From: CAZQFV01 sp964613665
GTDB lineage: Bacteria > Chloroflexota > Chloroflexia > DTKN01
DNA: 64,000 nucleotides
Direction of reading: 5' to 3'
NCBI GenBank assembly: GCA_964613665.1
Contig: CAZTIG010000011.1
Coordinates: forward strand, 21,546 to 85,545
Part shown: piece by piece, positions 31,739 to 41,638 of the stretch
How the letters are laid out: every line of letters starts with the position of its first letter
Numbering within the stretch: position 1 is the stretch's first letter
The notes under the pieces: generated by a model
Database searches by the model: none
Told to the model about the DNA's origin: nothing
What the model saw: only the letters and a program-made list of their open reading frames with translations
Translations under genes and position numbers: made by a program

Positions 31739-32113
31739 AGGTTGGGGGTTGGGGGTTGGAAGTTGGAAGTTGGAAGTTGGAGGCTAGAGGTTAGAGGTTG
31801 GAGGTTAGAGGTTAGAGGTTGGAGGTTAGAGGTTAGAGGTTGGAGGTTGGAGGTTGGAGGCTGTCGCGGTGCTCACCCGGCAGCTTCCAACTTCCATCCT
31901 CCAACTTCCATCCTCCAACTTCCATCCTCCAACTTCCATCCTCCAACTTCCATCNNNNNNNNNNNNNNNNNNNNNNNNNNNNNNNNNNNNNNNNNNNNNN
32001 NNNNNNNNNNNNNNNNNNNNNNNNNNNNNNNNNNNNNNNNNNNNNNNNNNNNNNTTCCATCCTCCAACTTCCATCCTCCAACTTCCATCCTCCAACTTCC
32101 ATCCTCCAATTCC
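31734..32113. repeat. Inverted heptamer-repeat field between convergent genes
   Basis: The left arm (to about 31862) is built of period-7 units GTTGGAG, GTTAGAG and GTTGGAA. After a 23-nt unrelated centre, the right arm (31884-32109, with the N gap inside) is a nearly perfect tandem of CTTCCAT and CCTCCAA. The arms are complementary apart from G.U pairs: GGAGGCTG pairs with CAGCTTCC, the next units GGAGGTT with AACTTCC, so either transcript could form a stem of several dozen base pairs. The left gene's stop TAG is part of the first unit; the right gene's stop is 9 nt away. No other gene fits this 380-nt stretch. Confidence 0.9.
31955..32054. other. Assembly gap (100 N) inside the repeat field
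   Basis: Exactly 100 N in the right arm of the heptamer array, with the same 14-nt unit on both sides. The array was probably collapsed by the assembler; its true copy number is unknown. Confidence 0.99.
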
Positions 32114-32118
32114 CCACC

Positions 32119-35100
32119 CTACTGCCCCCGCGGCACCAGCGGCAGGTAGATCGTGGCTACGGGCAGCGGCGCATCGACGACCACGTCCCCCGTCGCGCTG
32201 GCCCAGGCAAAGCCCAGGATGTTGGAAGCAGTCATGACCACCGAGAACGTTCCGTTGGTCATGTAGTAGTGGGAGTACGGGTTCCCCTCCCCGGTGGCCC
32301 CGTCTCCGAACGACCACGCGAAGCGGAAGGGCGGGCTGCCCCCCACGGCCGTGCCGGTGAAGTGGACGGTGCGCCAGACCGTCGCCCAGGCGAACAAGGC
32401 ATCGTCCAGCGGCTGGTAGCCAAAGGGAAAGGCGTTGTTCGTGCCGGTGTAGCGGATGTGGCGGTCGGCGGAGACGGGCGCGGTGTCCAAGGCCCCGGCC
32501 AGGGCGATGATGGACTGTCCCTCCTCGGCCAGCATGAGGGCAGCGGCCCGGCCCGGCGGCAGGTCCGGCGGCAGGGGGGCGCGCCATACCCCTCCCGGCG
32601 GCACCGTGCCTCTGTCCCAGTACACGCCGCCGTCGGGGACGGCGACGTAGCGGATGCGCACGTCGGCGGTCGTCGGGCCCACGTTCATCACCCAGATGTT
32701 GTCACCCGTCTGCCAGCCTCCCGGCTGCTTGAACAGGACCGGCAGGGCCACGGCGCGGGTGGCCTCCTCGGCCGCCAGGGCGCGGTAGGCAAAGGTGCCT
32801 TCCTGCCCTGGCACGTAGCTCGTGAAGTGGACGACGGCCACCACGGGCGCGTTCGAGTCGATGACCAGCGGGCCGGTGGGAACGGTGGCGGGATACGGCA
32901 CGACGATGCCCGCCCGCGGCGGCAGGTAGAGCATGTCAGTGATCCCGTAGGTGTAGCTGATCGACCCAAAAGCCCAGGAGTCGGTCGGGTTCATGAGCGA
33001 GATCGTGATCTCGGCCGGGAGGGTTTCCTCACCCGGCACCTCGGGCGCATAGAGCGTGGTGCCGCAGTAGGCCGGCGCGACATAGGCAGCGAGCCCGCCG
33101 CAGTGGGACTCGACCGTCACCTCGATCAGCCGGTCGGCCGCGACCACGGCCGAGCCGACGAAATCGGGCGGGAGGCCCATGGCGGGGACGGGGTCGATCG
33201 CTACCAGGCCGAGCGGTGGGATCTCCTGCCCGAGCACGCCGCGCTGCTCCCCACTCAGGTCGTAAACGTACAGGACGGCGCTGATGGCCACAGTGGCGTC
33301 GGCGTTGTGAACATACAGGCGGGTGCAGTCGTCGATGGGGGTGTAGGCCGAGGTGCCCAGGCTCTCGTCGGGCACGCCGGGGTAGACGGTGTTGGAGCCG
33401 GTCTCGGGCGCTTCCATGTGGACGATGCCCATGGCCGCGCCGACGGGCGTCTCGAGGATAACCGTGCCGGCAAAGCCCTGGGGCAGTGCGCTGCCCGGCA
33501 CATAGACCCCCGAGCCGCCGCCGGGAAGGGTAGCCTGGAAACGGTAGGCTTCGTTTCCTTCCGGTGTCAGGAGGTGAGCAGTGAAGGGCTGGTCCTCGGG
33601 GGCTAGGTTGACCACCTGGAAGTCGGTCGTGCCAAAGTAGCCGCGCTGGGGGTCCTCCCCGAAGGGCCGGGGCCCCGCCGGCCCGGCTGCAGCCGCGCCG
33701 GGCGGCGCGCACTCGGGCGGCGCGGGCGGCTGGAAGACGGTCATGACGACCGGGATGGTGCGCTGCGGCGCCACGGGGTCGTTGCTGTCGACGACCAGGG
33801 CGGCCACATAGTCGCCGGGGACGTTGTAGGGGGCCAGGGCGCTGAAGGTGACGGCCACGTCCAGACCGCCGCCGGCCGGGACCGTCCCGGCCGTGGGCGA
33901 CTCGCTGAGCCAGGGGATGTCGGCACTGCGGCAGGCGCGGCAGGGCAGGCTCTCGTCCTGCCAGCGGTTGGTGATGGTGTTGTCGCCGCCGGCGACGGAG
34001 ACGGCCGCTACGAGCGGCGGAGGGGTCCCCGGGGCATCCCCCAGCCCCGTCGTCTCGACGATGGAGAAGGAGAGGTCCATCTCGCCGGGGTCGGCAAGAG
34101 CGAGGTTCAGCACGGCCTGGCCGTTGGGGATCACGTAGGCGTGCAGGCTGCCGGGCGAGACCGCCGCCACCGGGCTGCTCAGCTCCAGGTCCACCAGCGT
34201 CGTGCCCGGGTCGATCACCACGTTGGTGACCACCTGGGTGGTGTAGCCGGCCTTTTGCGCGGCCACCTCGTAGGTGCCGGCCGGCAGGGTCATGGTATAG
34301 CGCCCGCTCACGCCTGTCACGGTCGAACTGGGGCCGGCGTTCACGGTGGCCCCGGCGATAGGCGTGGCGTAGTAGGCGTGGGTGACCTGGCCGGACAGGG
34401 TGCCGCGGGACCCGCAGCCGCCGAACCAGTCGAGGATCGCCCCCAGCACAGCGGCGCGGTCGCCCAGGTTGGGCAGCCCTTCGAAGGGCCAGCCCAGAAA
34501 GACGGTCTTGAAGCCCGCGCCGGCATGGTTCGTGGCGTTGTTCTGCCCGCTGGCCTGGTAGCGGAAGGGGGCACTGGCGCCGCTCACATAGTCGGTCCAC
34601 AGCGAGCCGGACCAGCCCGGCGGCGCTGTCAGCGCGTACGGCCCCAGGCCATTGCCGACGGGGTTGCCGGCGTTGCCTACGACGTCGATCTCCTCGATGT
34701 CGCTGGTGTAGCTGCCAATCCCCAGGTAGTTCTCGCCAAAGGCGGTGAGGCCGTACTCCCAGAGATAGTCCTCGCTGGAGAGGAAAAGGTTGCCGCCGCC
34801 GTCCAGGTAGGCCGCCAACGCCAGCTCATCGCCGGGCTCGAACGTCTCGCTGAAAGGATAGCCCGTGAACCAGATGACCACCTGGTAGCCGGCCAGGTCG
34901 GCGCTGCCGGGGTTGCCCTGGCTGGCCAGGTCCCATACGTCGTAGCCGTAGCCCAGTGCCTCCAGCGCCTCGCTGTAGTAGACGCGCACGTCGGGCCAGT
35001 CCTGGTCGTCGTCCACCAGGAGGACGCAGGGCTCCGCCGCCAGGGAAAAGTCTTGCGTCTGGCTGGTATCGACCACCACGACGCGCAGCTCCGCCCGGTG

Positions 35101-36963
35101 CCCCGCGGCGGTCACGTAGAAGGTGTAGGTGCCCTGGGGCAGCGTGACGGCGTAGTAGCCGCTGCCCGGGTCGGTCCAGACAGGAGCGACCGGCGTGCCC
35201 AGGATCGCCACCTGGGCCAGCAGCGGGCTGCCCGAGCCGGCCTCGGTGACGTGGCCGGAGACGGTGTACTGCGGGGCCGGGGTGAGGAGAAAGTCCTGGG
35301 TGGTGACGCCGCCGGGGCCGACCACAATGCCCCCAATCGTCTGATCCAGGTAGCCGAAGGCGCTGGCGGTGGCCTCGTAGGTGCCGGCCAGTACGTTCAC
35401 CTGGTAAAAGCCGCTGGCGTTGGTGTTGGTGGAATAGGAGCCGCCGCCCTGGCGCACGGCGGCGACGTGGGCGCCGTTCAGCGGGTTGCCGTTGCTGGCG
35501 TCGAGGACGTGGCCGTTGAGGATGCCGGGAGCGCCGCACCAGGAGAGGCCGGCCTGGTAGACGTTCAGGTAGCCGTAGCCAAAGGTATAGTTGCCCTGGC
35601 CGTCGGGCGGGGCGCCGCAGTTGCCGGCAGGGGGAGGATCGGCGCTGTCCTGGAGGATCTGGAAGGTCTGGTCGATCTGCCCGATCAGGCTGGGGTTGCA
35701 CGACCACAGCAGGGCCACGGCGCCGGCCGAGTGCGGGCTAGCCATGGAGGTGCCGTTGTAGCCACAGCTCCAGGAGTCCGTCGGCACGGTCGAGCAGACG
35801 CTCACCCCAGGGGCGGAGAGGTTCGGCTTGGTGTAGGGCTCGTGGCCGTAGCAGGAGGGGCCGCGGCTGGAAAAGTCGGCGATGGTCCGGTTGGAGTCGT
35901 GGGCGGCGGTGGCGAACGACGCCTGGTAATCGCCGGGGGAGCCCATCGTGGCGCAGCCGGGGCCGGCGTTGCCGGCGGAAAAGGCCGGGAAGATACCCGC
36001 CGCCCGCCAGGCGTTGACCTTAGCCAGGTACCAGTCTTCGCAGCCGCCGCCGCCCCAGGAGTTGTTGACCACGTTGGGGCGGTTGGCGGAGCTGCCGCCG
36101 GGAGCCAGGATCCAGTCGGCGCAGGCGAGCAGGGCGGATTCGGAACAGGAGTTGGTCTCGCAGCCTTTGCAGGCGATCCAGGTGGCGTTGGGGGCCATGC
36201 CCGCCTGATACTCCAACGTGGGGTCGTCGTCGGCGACCATGGTGCCCATGGTGTGGCTGCCGTGGCCGTTGTTGTCGCAGGGCAGATCGCCCGGGCAGAT
36301 GTCGGAGGGGTCCAGCCAGCAGGCCGCGTTCCCCGGATCGGCCGGGCACCTGTAGGCCTGGTCCAGGGCGGGGTGGTCGTACTGCACGCCGGTGTCGATG
36401 TTGGCCACGACGATGCCGTCGCCCTGCATGCCAAAGGCGGCCCAGAACTGGTCGGCCTTGGCATCGACGATGCCCCAGGCCAGCGCCTCGGGCGACGCCG
36501 GGGTTCCGGGAGCGGTCTCGACGATGGGGTCGATGGCATAGGTGCGCGTGGCGCGGATGAAGGAGACCTCGGGCATGGCCGCCAGCTCATAGGCCGCCGC
36601 CAGGTCGCCGGCCCAGACGTACAACTCGTTGCCGGCGATAAAGGTTCGGTGGCGCAGGCGGCGGGTGTCCAGGTAGTCCTGGGCGTGGGCCTGGCTGCGC
36701 CCGGCGGTCCTGGTGAGCTGCTCGACCACGAACGCGCCGCGCTCCTGCCAGCCCATCTGGTAGGCCGGGGCCAGGTCGGCCTGGGCGGCGAAGCGGACGA
36801 CAAAGTCGGCGGCGCCGTCCGCGGAGAGCTCGTCCAGCAGGGCGCGCTCGATCTTGTCGCCCCCGGCCGGCCGCTGGGCCGCGGCGATGGGCAGTACGTT
36901 GACGACGAGGACGAGCAAGGCCAACCCGGCCAGAAGGCGATGGTTCGGGTAGTATCTACTCAT
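32119..36963 (-). CDS. Secreted subtilisin-like serine protease (S8) with regulatory-like and PKD domains
   Basis: A 1614-residue exported protease. Residues 1-30 are a signal peptide (LLAGLALLVLVVNVLPIAAA). The S8 domain has Asp190 (VANIDTGVQYDH), His234 (NNGHGSHTMGT), the oxyanion Asn near 300 (VNNSWGGGG) and Ser406 (NGTSMASPHSAG). After it come carboxypeptidase-regulatory-like repeats (LNGHVLDASNGNPLNGAHV; YTVSGHVTEAGSGSPLLAQV; LSGQVTHAYYATPIAGATV), a large central region without clear family and a PKD-type domain (FRFAWSFGDGATGEGNPYSH) at the C-terminus. GAGGAGGT is 5 nt before ATG 36963; the longer frame upstream crosses two promoters. Likely nutrient acquisition from proteins outside the cell. 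Confidence 0.92.
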   Translation of the reverse strand: MSRYYPNHRLLAGLALLVLVVNVLPIAAAQRPAGGDKIERALLDELSADGAADFVVRFAAQADLAPAYQMGWQERGAFVVEQLTRTAGRSQAHAQDYLDTRRLRHRTFIAGNELYVWAGDLAAAYELAAMPEVSFIRATRTYAIDPIVETAPGTPASPEALAWGIVDAKADQFWAAFGMQGDGIVVANIDTGVQYDHPALDQAYRCPADPGNAACWLDPSDICPGDLPCDNNGHGSHTMGTMVADDDPTLEYQAGMAPNATWIACKGCETNSCSESALLACADWILAPGGSSANRPNVVNNSWGGGGCEDWYLAKVNAWRAAGIFPAFSAGNAGPGCATMGSPGDYQASFATAAHDSNRTIADFSSRGPSCYGHEPYTKPNLSAPGVSVCSTVPTDSWSCGYNGTSMASPHSAGAVALLWSCNPSLIGQIDQTFQILQDSADPPPAGNCGAPPDGQGNYTFGYGYLNVYQAGLSWCGAPGILNGHVLDASNGNPLNGAHVAAVRQGGGSYSTNTNASGFYQVNVLAGTYEATASAFGYLDQTIGGIVVGPGGVTTQDFLLTPAPQYTVSGHVTEAGSGSPLLAQVAILGTPVAPVWTDPGSGYYAVTLPQGTYTFYVTAAGHRAELRVVVVDTSQTQDFSLAAEPCVLLVDDDQDWPDVRVYYSEALEALGYGYDVWDLASQGNPGSADLAGYQVVIWFTGYPFSETFEPGDELALAAYLDGGGNLFLSSEDYLWEYGLTAFGENYLGIGSYTSDIEEIDVVGNAGNPVGNGLGPYALTAPPGWSGSLWTDYVSGASAPFRYQASGQNNATNHAGAGFKTVFLGWPFEGLPNLGDRAAVLGAILDWFGGCGSRGTLSGQVTHAYYATPIAGATVNAGPSSTVTGVSGRYTMTLPAGTYEVAAQKAGYTTQVVTNVVIDPGTTLVDLELSSPVAAVSPGSLHAYVIPNGQAVLNLALADPGEMDLSFSIVETTGLGDAPGTPPPLVAAVSVAGGDNTITNRWQDESLPCRACRSADIPWLSESPTAGTVPAGGGLDVAVTFSALAPYNVPGDYVAALVVDSNDPVAPQRTIPVVMTVFQPPAPPECAPPGAAAAGPAGPRPFGEDPQRGYFGTTDFQVVNLAPEDQPFTAHLLTPEGNEAYRFQATLPGGGSGVYVPGSALPQGFAGTVILETPVGAAMGIVHMEAPETGSNTVYPGVPDESLGTSAYTPIDDCTRLYVHNADATVAISAVLYVYDLSGEQRGVLGQEIPPLGLVAIDPVPAMGLPPDFVGSAVVAADRLIEVTVESHCGGLAAYVAPAYCGTTLYAPEVPGEETLPAEITISLMNPTDSWAFGSISYTYGITDMLYLPPRAGIVVPYPATVPTGPLVIDSNAPVVAVVHFTSYVPGQEGTFAYRALAAEEATRAVALPVLFKQPGGWQTGDNIWVMNVGPTTADVRIRYVAVPDGGVYWDRGTVPPGGVWRAPLPPDLPPGRAAALMLAEEGQSIIALAGALDTAPVSADRHIRYTGTNNAFPFGYQPLDDALFAWATVWRTVHFTGTAVGGSPPFRFAWSFGDGATGEGNPYSHYYMTNGTFSVVMTASNILGFAWASATGDVVVDAPLPVATIYLPLVPRGQ

Positions 36964-37038
36964 GGCGACCTCCTCTCTCCGCAAACAGCACTGGCGAAGC
37001 CGTGGGGGGCAGACCCGCGCCGGGATGATGGCAGTTTC

Positions 37039-37067
37039 ATCATAGCAGGTCGGGGTGGGCTTGTCAA
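37039..37067 (-). promoter_or_regulatory. Promoter of the subtilase gene
   Basis: Minus strand TTGACA (37067-37062), 17 bp, TATGAT (37044-37039), about 75 nt before the start codon. It is divergent from the ABC promoter at 37085. Confidence 0.87.
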
Positions 37068-37084
37068 CAGCGCCTGGCATCCGT

Positions 37085-37113
37085 TTGACCGCCGCGCGAC
37101 GATGTGCTATAGT
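37085..37113 (+). promoter_or_regulatory. Promoter of the ABC-2 exporter operon
   Basis: TTGACC (37085-37090), 17 bp, TATAGT (37108-37113), 47 nt before ATG 37161. The two divergent -35 boxes are only 17 bp apart. Confidence 0.87.
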
Positions 37114-37160
37114 GCGGCGAGCGATCTGGCGTACCCCGCAACAGCAGGAGGAACGCGGCA

Positions 37161-38102
<942 letters not shown>

Positions 38103-38103
38103 G

Positions 38104-39387
38104 ATGAGACTGCTGGACATCGCGCGCAAGGACTTGCTCCGATCCGTTCGCAACGTCTTCTTCCTCTTCTTCGGCCTGGGCGTGCCCCTGCTGGCGGCGG
38201 GCATCTTCTATTTTGCCTTTGGCGGCATGGGCTCAGGGGACGGCGGGTTCGAGATCCCCGTGACCCGGGTCCAGGTCGTCAACCTGGACCAGGCCGCGGC
38301 GCAGTACGGCGGCTTCTCGGCCGGCCGGCTCCTGGTCGATTTCCTGCGCTCGGAGCCCATGGCCGCCCTGATGGAGGTGAGCGAGGCGGCCGACGCCGCG
38401 GCAGCGCGCGCGGCCGTGGACCACCAGGAGGCCGGCGTGGCCGTGATCATCCCGGCCGGGCTGAGCGCCGCCGCCTTCGGCAGCGGCGAGCGCGCCACGG
38501 TCGAGATCTACCAGGACCCCACGCTGACCTTGGGGCCGGCCATCGTCCGCGGGATCGTCCGCCAGTTCGCCGACGGCTTTGCCGGGACGCGCATCGCCAT
38601 CGATGTCGCCACAGAGCAGCTCGCGGCCCACGGCCTGGCCGCCGACGACGGCCTGAAGGCGCAGATCGCCATGGCCTATGGCCAGTGGGCCCAAACCCTC
38701 GGCCAGGGTATGGAGGGTGGGACGAGCGCCCTGCTCGCCGTTCGCTCCCCGACGGCCCAGGAGGAGCCGGCCAACGCCATGCTCCGCATCATGGGCCTGA
38801 TCATGGCGGGGATGATGGTGTTCTATGCCTTTTACACCGCGGCGGCCACGGCGATGACCCTGCTGGAGGAGCGGGAAAAGGGCACCCTGCCGCGGCTCAT
38901 GACCACCCCGACGCCCGTCTGGGCCATCCTGGGCGGCAAGTCCCTCTGCATCGTGGCCCTCCTCGCCCTGCAGGTGACGGCGCTGCTGGTCGTCTCCGGC
39001 CTGGTCTTTGGCATCCCCTGGGGACACCCCCTGGGCCTGGCCATGGCCTCGCTGGGGCTGGTGGCCATCGCCACCGGCTTCGGCATCCTGGTCAACTCGC
39101 TGCTCAAGAACAGCCGCCAGGCCGGCATCGTCTACGGCGGCGTGCTTACCGTGCTGGGAATGGCCGGGATGCTCGGCGTCTTCACGGGCAACGCCCCGGG
39201 AACGTCCGCGGGCCTGGATACGCTTTCCCTATTCACTCCCCACGGTTGGGCCGTGCGCGGCTACGGGCTGCTCCTGTACGGCAGCGGGCCGGGCGAGATC
39301 GTCGTGCCGCTGCTGGGGATGGTGGGCCTGGGCGCCCTCTTCTTCGCCGTCGGCCTGTGGCGCTTCAGCCGCCGGCTGGCCCAGTGA
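38104..39387 (+). CDS. ABC-2 permease with large extracytoplasmic domain (first)
   Basis: The 427-residue protein has one N-terminal membrane helix (FFGLGVPLLAAGIFYFAFGG), a ~190-residue extracytoplasmic domain (VNLDQAAAQYGGFSAG onward) and five or six C-terminal helices with the marker EEREKGTLPRLMTTPTP before the core. This is the ABC2_membrane_3 (YhgE/NatB-like) layout. It partners with the ATPase and the next permease. Confidence 0.88.
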   Translation: MRLLDIARKDLLRSVRNVFFLFFGLGVPLLAAGIFYFAFGGMGSGDGGFEIPVTRVQVVNLDQAAAQYGGFSAGRLLVDFLRSEPMAALMEVSEAADAAAARAAVDHQEAGVAVIIPAGLSAAAFGSGERATVEIYQDPTLTLGPAIVRGIVRQFADGFAGTRIAIDVATEQLAAHGLAADDGLKAQIAMAYGQWAQTLGQGMEGGTSALLAVRSPTAQEEPANAMLRIMGLIMAGMMVFYAFYTAAATAMTLLEEREKGTLPRLMTTPTPVWAILGGKSLCIVALLALQVTALLVVSGLVFGIPWGHPLGLAMASLGLVAIATGFGILVNSLLKNSRQAGIVYGGVLTVLGMAGMLGVFTGNAPGTSAGLDTLSLFTPHGWAVRGYGLLLYGSGPGEIVVPLLGMVGLGALFFAVGLWRFSRRLAQ

Positions 39388-39435
39388 CCTGTGCCGGGCT
39401 GTCGTTTCTATCGTAAGCTCCGCGGGAGGAATGCG

Positions 39436-40650
39436 ATGCGCGTCATCGCCCTGACGCTGAAGGACCTGCGCCAGCTGCTGGTGGACTGGAAAGCGGCTAC
39501 CTTCCTGATCGCCATGCCCGTCATCTTCACCCTGATGTTCGGCTTTGCCTTTGGCGGCTTCGGCGGGCCGCAGGACCCCCGCCTGCCGGTCGGCCTGCTC
39601 GACCGCGACGGCAGCCCCCTCAGTGCCAACCTGGGCGAGCTGCTGGCCGCCTCGGAGGCGGTGCGCCCGGTGGTGCTGGAGGGGGACCGCGACACAGCGG
39701 CGCTGGAGAAGCAGGTCCGGGAGAAGGACTGGGCCGCGGCGGTGATCGTGCCCCGCGGCTACGGCGAGGAGCTGCTGGCCGGGAGAATCCCCTCCCTGGA
39801 GGTCATCGCCGACCTGAGCTCCAGCGCCGGCCAGACCGTCCAGAGCGAGGTCCAGGCCGCGGCCGGCCGACTGGTCGGGGCGGTCCAGGCGGCGCAGCTT
39901 GCCACACAGGCCTATGCCGGGCGCGTCGGCTTCGGCGACGCCGCAGCGCAGCGGGCCTTCTTGGAGGAGGCGCTGGCCCGGGCCGTCCGCGCGTGGGACG
40001 ATCCGCCCCTCACGGTCAGCGCCGCGGGAGCGGCACAAGAAGAGTCCTCCACAGCGGCGAACGCCTTTGCCCACAGCTCTCCCTCGATGATCGTCCAGTT
40101 CTCCATCGCCGGGATCATGGGGGCCGGCGAGATCATCGTCCTGGAGCGCAAAGGGCGGGTGCTGGCCCGGCTGCTGACGACGGCCATCTCGCGGGCGGAG
40201 ATCATCCTGGGTCACTTCCTGGCCATGCTGGCGATGATCCTGGCCCAGTTCGTGGTGCTGATCGGTTTCGCCCAGCTGGCCCTGCGGGTGAACTACCTGC
40301 GCGAGCCGCTGGCCGTGCTGCTGGTCATGCTGACCACCGCGCTCTTCACGGCCAGCCTGGGGCTGCTCGTCGGCACGCTGGCCCGGTCGGACGAGCAGGT
40401 GATCATCTTTACCCTGGTCCTGATGTTCATCCTCTCCGGCCTGGGCGGGGCCTGGATGCCGCTGGAGTTCACCGGGCCGGCCTTTCAGACGGTGGCCCAC
40501 CTGCTGCCGTCGAGCTGGATCATGGACGGCCTCGAGAACATCGTATCCCGCGGGCTGGGGTTGTCGTCGGTCCTGCTGCCTGCCGGCGTCGTGCTGGCCT
40601 ATGCCGTCGCCCTCGGGGGCCTGGCAGTGTGGCGGTTCAAGTTCGAATAG
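39436..40650 (+). CDS. ABC-2 permease with large extracytoplasmic domain (second)
   Basis: A 404-residue paralogue of the preceding gene with the same plan: TM1 (FLIAMPVIFTLMFGFAFGG), an extracytoplasmic domain starting VGLLDRDGSPLSANLGEL, then EIIVLERKGRVLARLLTTAISRAE and five helices. ATG 39436 follows GGGAGGA; the upstream frame is spacer. Its stop codon TAG is the first trinucleotide of the GATCAGC repeat that follows. Confidence 0.88.
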   Translation: MRVIALTLKDLRQLLVDWKAATFLIAMPVIFTLMFGFAFGGFGGPQDPRLPVGLLDRDGSPLSANLGELLAASEAVRPVVLEGDRDTAALEKQVREKDWAAAVIVPRGYGEELLAGRIPSLEVIADLSSSAGQTVQSEVQAAAGRLVGAVQAAQLATQAYAGRVGFGDAAAQRAFLEEALARAVRAWDDPPLTVSAAGAAQEESSTAANAFAHSSPSMIVQFSIAGIMGAGEIIVLERKGRVLARLLTTAISRAEIILGHFLAMLAMILAQFVVLIGFAQLALRVNYLREPLAVLLVMLTTALFTASLGLLVGTLARSDEQVIIFTLVLMFILSGLGGAWMPLEFTGPAFQTVAHLLPSSWIMDGLENIVSRGLGLSSVLLPAGVVLAYAVALGGLAVWRFKFE

Positions 40651-40735
40651 CGATCAGCGATCAGCCGATACGCTGCTCACTGAGCAGTGATGGCTGATCG
40701 CTGATGGCCGATCGCTGATGGCCAGTAGCGAACCG
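40648..40735. repeat. Inverted GATCAGC heptamer repeat after the ABC operon
   Basis: TAGCGATCAGCGATCAGC begins at the permease stop codon. After a small palindromic centre (CTGCTCACTGAGCAG) come GGCTGATCGCTGATGG and GCCGATCGCTGATGG, so the arms pair. The identical 18-mer starts at the stop codon of the peptide-binding gene (61985, minus). Related copies at 43612-43692, 58507-58556 and 61890-61987. Confidence 0.88.
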
Positions 40736-40777
40736 CTGTGCTCTTCCCCGTAGCGCAGCAGCCAAGGAGAAAAGACC

Positions 40778-41629
40778 ATGGTCAAGATCATCACCGACAC
40801 CACCGCCGGCCTGCCCGCCGAGGTCGCCGCGCGCTACGCCATCTCGGTGATCCCGCAGGTGGTCACCTTCGGCAGCGACTCTTTCCTGGAGGGGGTCGAG
40901 ATCGACAACGCCACCTTCATGCTGCGGCTGCGCACGTCGCGCGAGCTGCCCAAGACGGCGGCGCCGCCGCCGGAGTTGTTCGTGAACGAGTTCCGGCGCA
41001 TCCTGAGGCCCGGCGACACCGTCTTCTGCATCCACCCTTCCTGTGAGGTCAGCGGCACGGTGCGCTCGGCCGAGGTGGCCGCCCAGGAATTCCCGGGGGC
41101 CGACATCCGCGTGATCGACACGCGCACCATCGCCAGCCCGCTGGGCACGATGGTACAGCGGGCGGCGGAGTGGGCGGCAGCCGGCCAGGGCGCCGAGGCC
41201 ATCGCCGCCAGCCTGCGCGATCTCATGGCCCGCTGCCGCATCTACTTCCTGGTGCCCACGCTCGAGTTCCTGGCCCGCGGCGGGCGCATCGGCGGGGCCA
41301 CGGCGCTCATGGGAGGCATCCTGCAGGTCAAGCCCATCCTGACCTTCCGCGACGGCCGCGTGGACCAGTTTGCCAAGGTGCGCACGCAGAGCAAGGCCCT
41401 GGGTTACCTGCGGCAGCTCGTGCTGGAGCAGTGCCCGCACGACGGCAGCGGCGACCTGGCGGTGATGCACGCCGGGGTGCCGGACCAGGCCCTGGCCCTG
41501 GCCGACGACCTGCGGGCCGCCCTCGGCCTGCCCGCCGCCCTGCCCATTCCCATCCTCGACCTCCCGCCGGCCATCGTCACCCACGCCGGGCCGGGCGTCC
41601 TGGCGGTGGGGTTCTTTGTCGGACCATAG
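40778..41629 (+). CDS. DegV family fatty-acid-binding protein
   Basis: The 283-residue protein matches DegV/FakB: ITDTTAGLPAEVAARYAISV, the SxxSGT-like ligand segment HPSCEVSGTVRSAEV, IDTRTIASPLGTMVQRAAEW and LEFLARGGRIGGATALMG. FakB proteins present a fatty acid to the kinase FakA, and acyl phosphate is the donor used by PlsY, which is encoded at 21004. AAGGAG is upstream of ATG 40778. Confidence 0.9.
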   Translation: MVKIITDTTAGLPAEVAARYAISVIPQVVTFGSDSFLEGVEIDNATFMLRLRTSRELPKTAAPPPELFVNEFRRILRPGDTVFCIHPSCEVSGTVRSAEVAAQEFPGADIRVIDTRTIASPLGTMVQRAAEWAAAGQGAEAIAASLRDLMARCRIYFLVPTLEFLARGGRIGGATALMGGILQVKPILTFRDGRVDQFAKVRTQSKALGYLRQLVLEQCPHDGSGDLAVMHAGVPDQALALADDLRAALGLPAALPIPILDLPPAIVTHAGPGVLAVGFFVGP

Positions 41630-41638
41630 GAGGGCCCG

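Noticed and set aside
31734..32113. Repeat field as a CRISPR array
   Set aside because: Units are 7 or 14 nt with no spacers, the two arms are inverted, and no cas gene is near.
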